A DNA stretch of 64,000 nt from Paraktedonobacter sp035294465. Its GTDB lineage: Bacteria; Chloroflexota; Ktedonobacteria; Ktedonobacterales; Ktedonobacteraceae. The position numbers and the translations under genes are program-made. The stretch's first letter is position 1. Every line of letters begins with the position of its first letter. The stretch is from positions 1 to 64,000 of the forward strand of contig DATGKW010000136.1 in NCBI GenBank assembly GCA_035294465.1, written 5' to 3'. Positions 1 to 7,894 of this stretch are shown piece by piece. The notes below the pieces were generated by a model, which saw only the letters and a program-made list of their open reading frames with translations, was not told where the DNA came from and did no database searches.

Positions 1-125
1 AAGCATAGAGTTCTGGCTTTGACTGGACAGGACGGCCTAAAATAGAGAGCAGCAAGATATATTCCTGGTAAGATCGCTAGAGATCTTATCAAGGCCCTGT
101 TCCGGCAAAGATAGGAAAGACACAG

Positions 126-602
126 ATGGATGAGAAAGATCTGGCGCGGATTCGCTCTTTTGTTTCGCAGTATAAGACGCTGGTCATCGCGACTGAGCAC
201 GAGGGGCAGCCATATGCGACCCGCATCTTTTTTGTAGAAAATCCTGCTGCGGAGAACACTCTGAAATTGTATGGAACCTTGATCACGACATCGCGCAAGC
301 TGGCTAACCTTGAGGACAATCCGCGCGTGGGCATCTTCATTGGTCCCGACCATCCATCGATCTGGCTGGAGGCCACAGCCCGCGCACGCGTTCTCAACGA
401 AAACGAAGAGGCAAGCGCGGCAGAGGTACGAAGCTGGCTGACGCAGAAGTCGCCGGAAGCCGGAGCTTTTATCTCCAGAGTACCTACAGCTGCGGTAGAA
501 TTGGAGGTTACATGGGCGCGGCTCACCGATCTCACTAGCAGCACCCCCTCTACAGAGATCGCTCCTGGGAACAGAACGACGCTTGAGGGGCAGCAGGCAT
601 GA
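126..602 (+). CDS. Pyridoxamine 5'-phosphate oxidase-like flavin/heme split-barrel protein
   Basis: The 158-residue protein looks like a member of the PNPOx-like FMN-binding split-barrel family, small cytosolic proteins that bind FMN, F420 or heme and reduce varied substrates. The N-terminal stretch (about residues 8-75: VIATEHEGQPYATRIFFVEN, then TLITTSRKLANLEDNPRVGIFIG) follows the usual strand order of that fold, with the 'S-R-K-L-x-N-L-x-x-N-P-R-V' pattern typical of it. Length fits single-domain members. It starts at ATG 126 after a weak purine-rich site (AGGAAAG). Its stop overlaps the start of the prenyltransferase gene by ATGA, so the two are probably translationally coupled. Substrate and cofactor cannot be told from sequence; a role in quinone or redox metabolism is only suggested by the neighbour. 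Confidence 0.75.
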   Translation: MDEKDLARIRSFVSQYKTLVIATEHEGQPYATRIFFVENPAAENTLKLYGTLITTSRKLANLEDNPRVGIFIGPDHPSIWLEATARARVLNENEEASAAEVRSWLTQKSPEAGAFISRVPTAAVELEVTWARLTDLTSSTPSTEIAPGNRTTLEGQQA

Positions 603-1522
603 ATACAGTCTATCTTTTTGGCCGGGTGACGCGGGCACGCACGCTATCAGTGATGATTGTGCCCGTCGTGATCGGCGCCCTCCTGGCCTGGCAGCAGGCC
701 GGCACCTTTTTCTGGGAACTTTTCGCGTTAACGCTGATCGGCGCCCTGGCCGCCCACCTGGGAGCAAATCTGCTCAACGACATCTTCGATTTCGAGCAGG
801 GAACAGACCAGGCCGCCCAGGATCTGCATCTGAGTGGCACAACTATCGTAACCGGATCACCTTTGCTTCTCAATGGGGCACTCTCCGGCAAGACCTACCG
901 CTGGCTGGCGGTGGGCTGCTTCGCGGTTGCTTTACTCTGCGGAATCATCCTGAGCATCTTTCGCCCGTGGGTGCTGCTCTTCGCCATCCTGGGCTTCCTG
1001 CTGGCCTACTTCTACGTCGCGCCACCGCTGCGCCTGGCCTATATCGGTCGCGGCCTAGGCGAGATTGATATCTTTTTTTCTTTCGGAGCTTTACCACTGG
1101 TCGGAGCTTTTTATGTTCAAACCGGGACGATAGGATCTGGAGCCATCCTGGTCTCTATCCCGGTTGGCCTCTATACGACAGCAGTGTTATATTTTCATCA
1201 TTTCCTGCACTGGCGGGGCGACAAGAAAGCGGGTAAGATTACGCCGGTTGTGGCTCTTGGTGAGCATGGAGCACGTATTGTGGGTGCATTGATTCTCGCC
1301 GGAATCGCATTTGCGATCATCATTCTTGCTTTTACGCAGGTCTTGCCCTGGTATAGCGTCGTGGCCGCGCTGACCGTTATTCCGGTGCAACTGACGCTCC
1401 GTCAGGCTAATGGCGAGCTGAAAAATTATGTGCAGCTCATGGCCTCCAATCTGAATAATAACTTGCTGGCGGCTCTGATTATTGTCGCAGCTCTGCTGGT
1501 GCGAGGATTGACGCATATCTGA
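599..1522 (+). CDS. UbiA-family prenyltransferase (MenA-like)
   Basis: A 307-residue polytopic membrane protein of the UbiA superfamily, which attaches polyprenyl chains to aromatic acceptors; MenA converts 1,4-dihydroxy-2-naphthoate to demethylmenaquinone. The first Asp-rich motif is clear (N60-D61-x2-D64-x5-D70). The second region reads RGDKKAGK at residues 206-213, matching the D-x3-G-K end of the second motif, but the preceding Asp usual in MenA (N-N-x-R-D) appears as His (HHFLHW, 200-205). About eight hydrophobic segments are visible. Start ATG 599 overlaps the upstream stop. MenA function is plausible for a menaquinone-using Chloroflexota bacterium, but the altered second motif and lack of other men genes here leave another aromatic acceptor possible. 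Confidence 0.8.
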   Translation: MNTVYLFGRVTRARTLSVMIVPVVIGALLAWQQAGTFFWELFALTLIGALAAHLGANLLNDIFDFEQGTDQAAQDLHLSGTTIVTGSPLLLNGALSGKTYRWLAVGCFAVALLCGIILSIFRPWVLLFAILGFLLAYFYVAPPLRLAYIGRGLGEIDIFFSFGALPLVGAFYVQTGTIGSGAILVSIPVGLYTTAVLYFHHFLHWRGDKKAGKITPVVALGEHGARIVGALILAGIAFAIIILAFTQVLPWYSVVAALTVIPVQLTLRQANGELKNYVQLMASNLNNNLLAALIIVAALLVRGLTHI

Positions 1523-1975
1523 AGCGTGAGTGGTGCTTAATTCTTCGCCCAGTGACCAGACCTTTCTAAGCACACCATCGTTGCCAGATTGCCATCCAAA
1601 AAGGACGCAAATTAGCCATTTATATGCTATACTATGGATATGTAAGCGGCGTCCATCAGGTTAGCACCCACAACAGGGAGCTGACCGCGTTGCCTCAAGC
1701 AAGAAAGAAGGAGGTGGAAAGAGCAGTAAACCATTCTTTCTGATTCAGAACAGCCTCAATTCAGAGATCTTCCCAAACCCGTAGCGCGTTGCCTCGCCAG
1801 GTGGCGAGCGTCAGGTCTTCTATTTCCAATATAGAGGACGTTTTCTAATCCTACCTCTGAACAGACGCGGTTGTCTGTTGGCAAGCAAGTTGCGTGGTCC
1901 TCTCGACCATGCCAACTCCATGTATCAATGATCGTACGTGTATTGCAAGTCATTCAATGAAAGGTGGGAACCTTT
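1523..1975 (+). other. Long intergenic leader before the acetate transporter gene
   Basis: This 453-base stretch holds no convincing gene. A possible -10 (TATACT, 1628-1633) has no good -35. Three short perfect hairpins lie downstream: CTCGCCA/TGGCGAG (1793-1808), ACAGAC/GTCTGT (1861-1878) and TGGTC/GACCA (1895-1910). A strong SD-like AAGGAGGTGG near 1705-1715 is not followed by a usable reading frame. If transcription starts near 1640 the transporter mRNA has a leader of more than 300 nt, which would suit post-transcriptional control. No known riboswitch class was recognised. Confidence 0.4.
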
Positions 1976-2557
1976 ATGGCTCAAATCGCAGCAGAACGTG
2001 CTGAAGCTGCCGCCCCAGCAAAAGCTAACCCCGCGCCCCTCGGCCTTGCCGCCTTCGGCCTTACCACATTTATAGCGATGTCCGGTGCAGCCGGTTGGTA
2101 TACAGGCGCAGCCGGACTTGTCGGTCTAGCCTTTTTCTATGGCGGTCTCGGCCAGCTAATCGCCGGTTTCTTTGAATTTCGCAACGGAAACACCTTCGCT
2201 GGCGCGGCTTTTTCCTCGTATGGCGGCTTCTGGTTAGCTTATGGCTGGGCACTCCAGAACAACCAGCTCACCAGCTCTACCGGAGTAGGCTTCTACATGC
2301 TCGCGTGGGCTTTCTTCACGTTCCTCTGGTTCCTCGGCACGCTGAGAGTAAACGTGGCTCTTATGGCTGTTTTCCTTTTCCTAACACTGACCTTCCTTGG
2401 GCTGTCCATCTCCTCTTTCGGCGGTGGGGATACGTGGCTGCACATTTCTGGCTACGTGGGTGTCATCACCGCGATTCTTGCCTGGTATACCGCAGCCGCA
2501 GGTATGCTGGCAAGCACAAATAGTCCCGTTCAACTACCAGTCTTCCCACTGAGCTAG
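1976..2557 (+). CDS. Acetate uptake transporter, GPR1/FUN34/YaaH (SatP) family
   Basis: A small membrane protein (193 aa from this start) of the AceTr/SatP family, which moves acetate and succinate with protons across the inner membrane. The family signature N-P-A-P-L-G-L lies at the start of the first membrane segment, followed by six hydrophobic helices with FFYGGLGQLIAGFFEFRNGN, the second family hallmark. The in-frame GTG at 1964 is rejected as start because it sits inside the ribosome-binding site AAAGGTGG; ATG 1976 is 8 bases downstream. The gene stands alone, with a long leader upstream and a strong terminator downstream. Assignment to the family is secure; the preferred substrate is known only by family. 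Confidence 0.9.
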   Translation: MAQIAAERAEAAAPAKANPAPLGLAAFGLTTFIAMSGAAGWYTGAAGLVGLAFFYGGLGQLIAGFFEFRNGNTFAGAAFSSYGGFWLAYGWALQNNQLTSSTGVGFYMLAWAFFTFLWFLGTLRVNVALMAVFLFLTLTFLGLSISSFGGGDTWLHISGYVGVITAILAWYTAAAGMLASTNSPVQLPVFPLS

Positions 2558-2563
2558 CCTCGT

Positions 2564-2592
2564 CCGTGCTGTATAACGTTTGTTCAGCACGG
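2564..2592 (+). terminator. Stem-loop after the acetate transporter gene
   Basis: An 8-bp perfect inverted repeat, CCGTGCTG (2564-2571) and CAGCACGG (2585-2592), sits directly after the transporter stop. It has no T-run and is probably the first part of a double-hairpin end. Confidence 0.5.
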
Positions 2593-2607
2593 CTGAAGCA
2601 AAAAGCC

Positions 2608-2644
2608 GGAGGGGTGGGCAATTGCCCACCCCTCCACGTCTTTT
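2608..2644 (+). terminator. Rho-independent-type terminator (28-nt perfect palindrome)
   Basis: Perfect 14+14 inverted repeat with arms GGAGGGGTGGGCAA (2608-2621) and TTGCCCACCCCTCC (2622-2635), followed by a short T-run (2641-2644). It most likely ends the acetate transporter transcript before argS. Confidence 0.75.
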
Positions 2645-2773
2645 AAGCTCTGGCCGGGCGCTTGACCTGACGAGTAAGCTACGTTATAGTAGTGTAACCA
2701 CCTGCACAAGAATTCACTAGCTACGGGACGAGTTTATCAGCATCTATCTTTCTCTGAAAAGAGGCACAGCTTC

Positions 2774-4840
2774 ATGGTTCTAAGTAAAGAGGCACAATAC
2801 ATGGCAGAGTCGGAGCCACAGGATATCCAGGCATATCTGACAGAGCTGGTCAGGGAGGCAACCGCGCACTATCTGGCCCGCGAGGGTCTGACTATAGAGC
2901 TTGCCCAACTGCCCATCGATCTGCGTTTTTCGGCTCAGGCCAGCTTTGGCGACTATTCTATGCCTGTGATGGCCTGGTCCGGCAAAAATAAATTGGGGCG
3001 CCCGCCACTGGTGATCGCTGAGGCGCTGGGCGAGCTTCTGCTCGAAACACGCAACCCGGCGATTGCTGAAGTCACAGTCACAAAACCAGGTTTCCTTAAT
3101 TTCCGTCTGAATCAGCCGGCTATTGGACGTTCGATAATCGAGCGGGTGCTGGAAATCGGCCCCGTATTTGGGCAAAATGCGACAGGCACGGGCATAAAGG
3201 TGGTGGTTGAGCACACCGCTACCAACCCTAATAAAGCCGCGCATGTGGGACATCTGCGCAATTCCTGTATCGGCGATACCATTGCGCGTATGCTGCGCTC
3301 ACAGGGCTATCCGGTCGAGGTGCAAAACTATATTGACGATTCCGGCGTTCAAGTTGCGGATGTTGTAGTGGGCTTCACGCTGATACAGCAGGGGAAGCTC
3401 CAGGTGCCAGGCGGCAACGAGCCTCAGCCTGGCGAGCCTTTCGATTATTACTGCTCACGCGTGTACGTTGCGGTTGGCAAGCAGTACGAGGAACATCCCG
3501 AACTGCTTGAGATGCGCAAGGCGGTTCTGCATGCCATCGAGCATGAGGACGAGCCAGCCGCCGGCCCGGATTACCCGGCGATGGCAGCAGACCTGGCGCA
3601 TCAAATCGTCCAGGCTCATCTCAAAACGATGGCGCGTCTGAACATCTCGTACGACCTGCTGACCTGGGAGTCGGCTATTCTGGGAGCTGGCCTCTGGCAG
3701 CATACCTTCGACATGCTGCGCCAGCGCGGACTGCTGGAAAATCCACAAAGCGGCCCCGCCGCAGGCTGCTGGGTTCTGCCCTTCGGCGATGAGAACGGCG
3801 CTGAGGCTGGCGAAAACGAACGCATGCAAGACAAAATTCTGGTACGCAGCGATGGTACCGCAACCTATACAGCGAAAGATATCGCCAATCATCTCTGGAA
3901 ATTCGGCCTGACCGATGATCCGGCAATAGGCGTCCAGTTCCACTATACCCCCTGGGGCATGCAGCACGATGGTCGTATGCTCTGGAGTATGCGCGTACCC
4001 TCCGATACTACTGTGGGCAATCAGGAAGGCGATACCAGGCGCTTTGGACACGCCAAACGCGCGATTACCGTTGTCGATGTGCGCCAATCATATCCATTGC
4101 AAGTTGTGCGCGAGAGCCTGCACCGTCTGGGATATCCAGAACAATCCGCGAATCTGACCCATATTGGATACGAAGTTGTCACGCTCTCCCGAACTACGGC
4201 TGCCGGCCTGGGCGTCGATATTTCGGATGGACGTAATTTCTATCCTATGTCAGGACGCAAAGGCATCGAGATCAAAGCCGATGACCTGATCAACGCGGCG
4301 GTGGCGCGGATGAAGGAAGTTGAAGAAGGCAAACGTGAGTTGAGTGAGCAAACGGCAGCGATCCTGGCGGCCTCGGCGATCCGCTACTTTATGATCCGCT
4401 TTAGCCTGCAGCAGGTCATTGCTCTGGACATGGACGAGGTGTTGCGCCCCACTGGCGATACCGGCGTCTATCTGCAATACGCCCACGCGCGCGCCAACAG
4501 CATTCTGCGCCGCCTGCAAGAGACGGGCTACACGGAGCCTGCGCGCCTGGAAAGCCTGCCGGAGAAGCTGGAACAAAGTGAGTGGGAGCTGCTGCGCCAT
4601 ATCGATGCCTATCCGCGCGTTCTGGCCGAAGCCACGGCCCAGCTCGCGCCTAACGCGCTGGCCGCCTACGCCTTCGACCTGGCCTCACATTTCAGCGACT
4701 TCTACGAACACACCACGGCAATTGTGCGCGAAACCGACGAGCGGGTTAAAGCCTTCCGTACACATCTGGTGCGGGCAACGCGCCAGGTTATGAACAACGC
4801 GCTGAGTACGCTCGGCTTCGTGCCGCTGGAAGAGATTTGA
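2774..4840 (+). CDS. argS: Arginyl-tRNA synthetase
   Basis: Class I arginyl-tRNA synthetase charging tRNA-Arg with arginine in the cytosol. The 688-residue frame has the N-terminal tRNA-recognition domain (about 15-120), the ATP-binding HIGH-type motif as AHVGHLR with the following N-Y-I-D-D-S-G-V-Q sequence typical of ArgRS, the KMSKS counterpart as MSGRKG, and the C-terminal anticodon-binding helical domain ending in ALSTLGFVPL. Two starts are possible: ATG 2774 and ATG 2801. Each is preceded by nearly the same AAAGAGGCACA sequence, so a short duplication may have created a second ribosome site; the nine residues between them are not conserved-looking. The gene is monocistronic between two terminators. 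Confidence 0.96.
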   Translation: MVLSKEAQYMAESEPQDIQAYLTELVREATAHYLAREGLTIELAQLPIDLRFSAQASFGDYSMPVMAWSGKNKLGRPPLVIAEALGELLLETRNPAIAEVTVTKPGFLNFRLNQPAIGRSIIERVLEIGPVFGQNATGTGIKVVVEHTATNPNKAAHVGHLRNSCIGDTIARMLRSQGYPVEVQNYIDDSGVQVADVVVGFTLIQQGKLQVPGGNEPQPGEPFDYYCSRVYVAVGKQYEEHPELLEMRKAVLHAIEHEDEPAAGPDYPAMAADLAHQIVQAHLKTMARLNISYDLLTWESAILGAGLWQHTFDMLRQRGLLENPQSGPAAGCWVLPFGDENGAEAGENERMQDKILVRSDGTATYTAKDIANHLWKFGLTDDPAIGVQFHYTPWGMQHDGRMLWSMRVPSDTTVGNQEGDTRRFGHAKRAITVVDVRQSYPLQVVRESLHRLGYPEQSANLTHIGYEVVTLSRTTAAGLGVDISDGRNFYPMSGRKGIEIKADDLINAAVARMKEVEEGKRELSEQTAAILAASAIRYFMIRFSLQQVIALDMDEVLRPTGDTGVYLQYAHARANSILRRLQETGYTEPARLESLPEKLEQSEWELLRHIDAYPRVLAEATAQLAPNALAAYAFDLASHFSDFYEHTTAIVRETDERVKAFRTHLVRATRQVMNNALSTLGFVPLEEI

Positions 4841-4860
4841 TGCCTAACTTCCTGCATGGG

Positions 4861-4897
4861 GCGATGCTCCTTACGCGCGTCGTGCGAGGAGCATCGC
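4861..4897. terminator. Bidirectional terminator between argS and the LLM oxidoreductase gene
   Basis: A 10-bp perfect inverted repeat, GCGATGCTCC (4861-4870) and GGAGCATCGC (4888-4897), lies between convergent genes. On the plus strand TCTCTTC follows. It can serve both transcripts. Confidence 0.65.
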
Positions 4898-4920
4898 TCT
4901 CTTCAAGTGAACCAGACAAT

Positions 4921-5790
4921 TTATCTGTCTGCAAACTCTGCTTTCAACGGCTGAATTATCTCCTCGTCCAGGCGGTGAGCAATCCCATCGGGATACGGAA
5001 AACGCAGGTTCAGGATAAGATGGTTCGCGCCAGCCTCGATGAAAGTACGCACGTGATCGCGCGTCGCCCCCATGTCGCCTGGATCGACCATCAGTTGCAC
5101 AGATCGCTTAATGGTTTTTGGGTCGCGCCCGATGGCGGCGCAATGTTCATCTAAAATCGTGCTCTTTTTTTGGAAGTTCTCGACATCGCTCCCAACGCAG
5201 TTCCAGATATCGGCATAGCGAGCGACAATCCTCAGGGTCAGCTTCTCTCCACTGCCACCAATCACAAATGGAGGACAGGGCTTCTGCACCGGCTTTGGCT
5301 CACAGTAGGCATCTTTGATCTGGTAATAGCGCCCCTCAAAGCTTGGCGCGGTTTCGGTCCACATGCGCTTGATAATCTCGCATGCTTCACCCAGGCGCCT
5401 GATACGTTCGCCTGGCGTATACAGCGGGATGCCGTATGCACTGTGTTCGGTCTCGTTCCAGCCTGCACCAATGCCAAAATCCAAGCGCCCACCCGAAATG
5501 ACATCGACTGTGGCGCCAATATTGGCTAGCACTGCTGGATGACGATATGTGTTGCCAGTGACCATTATGCCGATGCGCAGGCGGCTGGTAAGCGCCGCGA
5601 AAGCACTGAGCAGTGACCACCCTTCCAGGCAGGAGCCACCGGTATCACCGTTGATAGGCATAAAATGATCGAAGAGCCAGGCGTGTTCAATGGATGGGAT
5701 GGTATCAGCTTCTAACCATACCCGTTTCATGGCCTCGTAGGTCGTGCTTTGTGGAGCTGTTTTCACTCCAAAACTGAGCTGGTGTGTCAC
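4921..5790 (-). CDS. LLM-class (luciferase-like) F420-dependent oxidoreductase
   Basis: A 289-residue TIM-barrel protein of the bacterial luciferase-like family. Family marks include RIGIMVTGNTYRHPAVLAN (the beta-strand and H-P-A-x-x-A motif), the flavin/F420-binding GGRLDFGIGAGWNETEH region, and the central PPFVIGGSGEKLTLRIVARYADIWN segment. Such enzymes use reduced F420 or FMN to reduce or oxygenate small organic molecules; Actinobacteria and Chloroflexota carry many copies. The start is GTG 5790, with GAGG 7-8 bases upstream. The gene stands alone on the minus strand and shares a terminator with argS. The substrate cannot be inferred. Confidence 0.85.
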   Translation of the reverse strand: MTHQLSFGVKTAPQSTTYEAMKRVWLEADTIPSIEHAWLFDHFMPINGDTGGSCLEGWSLLSAFAALTSRLRIGIMVTGNTYRHPAVLANIGATVDVISGGRLDFGIGAGWNETEHSAYGIPLYTPGERIRRLGEACEIIKRMWTETAPSFEGRYYQIKDAYCEPKPVQKPCPPFVIGGSGEKLTLRIVARYADIWNCVGSDVENFQKKSTILDEHCAAIGRDPKTIKRSVQLMVDPGDMGATRDHVRTFIEAGANHLILNLRFPYPDGIAHRLDEEIIQPLKAEFADR

Positions 5791-6065
5791 GTCATAACCT
5801 CAAAGAAACTATTCTGGCATCATGTGCCAAAGAGTCAGCCTCATCAGATAACCTGATTATGCAACGGGTATGGGCCTGGACGCAATGTATTGCTATTGAT
5901 GCCGGTATCGTAAACAGCAATTAGTGGATAGCTTTCAGATTGAAACGATAAGATAGGCTTACGAGTAATAGACTCAAGAGCCTGATTTGATAAAAAAACA
6001 TAAGAGACCAAAAACCTGCACAATTCGCGTTCTAGTCAGGCAGCTATTTAGAGGAAATATTGCTT

Positions 6066-6695
6066 ATGACAATAATGCGGGTTCTTCTTGTAGATGATGA
6101 TTCAATGCTTTTACAGGCACTTTCTCACACAATTGCTCTTCAGATGAGCACACTCATAGTGGAGTCTGTTGACTCAGCTCAAGAAGCGCTTAAACGGCTT
6201 CAGGAGCGTGAGTATGATACAGTTGTGAGTGATATCAAAATGCCCGGTATGGACGGATTAGCATTATTAAAGCACGTGCAAGAGCGGCATCCAGATACAC
6301 CAGTGATCCTGATTACCGGGCACGGCGACCACTGGCTCGCGATCCAGGCACTACGCGGAGGCGCCTATGACTATATCCTCAAGCCAATTGATCGCGAGGA
6401 CTTTCTGGCTGCCTTGCAACGCGCTCTACACACACACCGGCTACGGCAGCAGCTCAAGGAACAACAACGCACTCTAGAGCGATACGCGCTCTCGCTGGCA
6501 CACCTGGTGGAGCAACGAACTCGCGAACTGGAGGCAGCGAATAGCGCCAAAGAGACCCTCCTTCGCATACTCGCCCAGGAGCTTCATTTACCTCTGGCAA
6601 GCTTAAAAGATATCATCCAGGGAGTTGATCCATACCTGCTGGGAGAAAACGAGAAGCAAACGACGGAATTCTATCGCGAAGAGAGGTCAGATTGA
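6066..6695 (+). CDS. Response regulator with vestigial, inactive HisKA segment
   Basis: 209 residues from ATG 6066 (GAGGAA 9 bases upstream; the TTG at 6060 is too close). Residues 1-120 are a CheY-like receiver with acidic pocket D10-D11-D12, phospho-acceptor D56 in SDIKMPGMDG and K107 in LKPID. Residues 121-160 form a coiled coil, and 161-185 align without gaps with the HisKA helix of the hybrid kinase encoded opposite. Where that kinase has phospho-acceptor H171, this protein has Q171 (AQELHLPL), and the frame ends 38 residues later with no ATPase domain. It converges on the hybrid gene with a 25-bp 3' overlap. It probably acts as a phosphate acceptor or sink, or a dimerisation competitor, in the adjacent relay; that role is inference. 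Confidence 0.85.
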   Translation: MTIMRVLLVDDDSMLLQALSHTIALQMSTLIVESVDSAQEALKRLQEREYDTVVSDIKMPGMDGLALLKHVQERHPDTPVILITGHGDHWLAIQALRGGAYDYILKPIDREDFLAALQRALHTHRLRQQLKEQQRTLERYALSLAHLVEQRTRELEAANSAKETLLRILAQELHLPLASLKDIIQGVDPYLLGENEKQTTEFYREERSD

Positions 6696-7894
6696 GAAAG
6701 CGCCGATGCAGAATCTTTTCTGACGGTTTGTTCACTTTCTGGAAGCAAAGGAAGATGAATGGTAAACGTGCTGCCTTTGCCAGGAGTGCTGGTAGCAGTA
6801 ATGCAGCCATTGTGGTGTTCGACAATCTTTTGCGCAATATAGAGACCAAGACCAACCCCCGCGCTTCTACCCGTCTGGACGGTAACTTCAGGAACCCGGT
6901 AGAAACGCTCAAAGATATGCGCGAGCTTCTCTGGAGGAATACCAACCCCATGATCTTCGACAGAAATAGCGGCCTGATCGCCCTGCCGTGCGATTCGCAC
7001 AGTAATAGGAGAGCCCGGCGGGGAATATTTGCGAGCATTTGAGAGCAAGTTTAAGATCACCTGGCCAATGCGGTCACGGTCCATCTCGACTTCCATTGCC
7101 GGAGTCAGAATTTCCAGTTGGAAGTAGGGACCCATAACTTCACGATATTCGGCCAGCAGTTCCTGGCAGAACGAGACGAGGTCGCACCGCTGAAAAGAAA
7201 GCGAAAACATGCCCGTTTCGAGCAGAGAGGTATTGAGCAGATCATTCACCAGGAGTTCCATACGGCGGGCAGAACCCTCCAGCAGGAGCAAACTTTGCAT
7301 TTCTATCCGCTCACCCCGTTCGACGCGGCGGAGGAGCAGCTGGATAACCCCCTTGATGGTCGTCAAGGGCGTCTTCAGTTCGTGTGAAACCATGCTCATA
7401 AAGACATCTTTGGCCGCATTGGCCTCAACCAGCTCACGGGTCCGTTCCGCCACAGCCTGCTCAAGGGAACGCGCGTGCTCTTCCAGGGCCCGTTGTTGTT
7501 CAGCTATCTGGCGGCGCATGCGGCGCGTCTGGATCGCGCGTTGCAGAGAGCTAATAAAGTAATCGCGATCAATGGGTTTTTGGATAAAGTCATAAGCGCC
7601 CAGGCGCAAGGCTTGAATAGCCAGGTCACGTTCGCCATGACCGGTAATCAAAAGATTTGGTGTATCGGGGCGCAGAACATGGAGCCGCTCGATCAGAGCG
7701 AGGCCGTCCATGCCGGGCATTTTGATGTCGCTGATGATCGCGTCATAATCGTGCTGTTGAGTCTGCTGAAGCGCCTCCGCTGCTGAGTCCGAGGTATCTA
7801 CCTTCACATCTTTCATACGCAAGGCGATTGCTTGTGGAAGCGCCTGGAGCAAAGCGTGATCGTCATCAACGATGAGAATACGTGAATTAGCCAT
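6671..7894 (-). CDS. Hybrid protein: receiver domain followed by histidine kinase
   Basis: 407 residues from ATG 7894, which lies inside the end of the upstream kinase gene (ATGGCTAA overlap); the earlier in-frame codon at 7921 lacks a ribosome site. Domains: receiver (1-120, phospho-acceptor D56), coiled coil (121-160), HisKA with H171 in VSHELKTPL, and HATPase with N box (LSNARKYSPPG), G1 box (VEDHGVGIPPE) and G2 box (SAGVGLGLYIAQKI). Receiver-before-kinase proteins often take phosphate from one kinase and then drive a second output. It is the third gene of a minus-strand set PAS sensor, kinase, hybrid, each overlapping the next. The output regulator is not visible, apart from the converging inactive copy at 6066. 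Confidence 0.93.
   Translation of the reverse strand: MANSRILIVDDDHALLQALPQAIALRMKDVKVDTSDSAAEALQQTQQHDYDAIISDIKMPGMDGLALIERLHVLRPDTPNLLITGHGERDLAIQALRLGAYDFIQKPIDRDYFISSLQRAIQTRRMRRQIAEQQRALEEHARSLEQAVAERTRELVEANAAKDVFMSMVSHELKTPLTTIKGVIQLLLRRVERGERIEMQSLLLLEGSARRMELLVNDLLNTSLLETGMFSLSFQRCDLVSFCQELLAEYREVMGPYFQLEILTPAMEVEMDRDRIGQVILNLLSNARKYSPPGSPITVRIARQGDQAAISVEDHGVGIPPEKLAHIFERFYRVPEVTVQTGRSAGVGLGLYIAQKIVEHHNGCITATSTPGKGSTFTIHLPLLPESEQTVRKDSASALSQSDLSSR

Noticed and set aside
1696..1745. Short leader peptide after the strong SD-like AAGGAGGTGG
   Set aside because: No start codon at a usable distance; the adjacent GTG overlaps the site itself.
1964..1975. GTG start for the acetate transporter
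   Set aside because: It lies within the ribosome-binding site of the ATG at 1976.
2780..3253. Open frames opposite argS
   Set aside because: Antisense frames in a GC-rich conserved gene, without motifs or ribosome sites.
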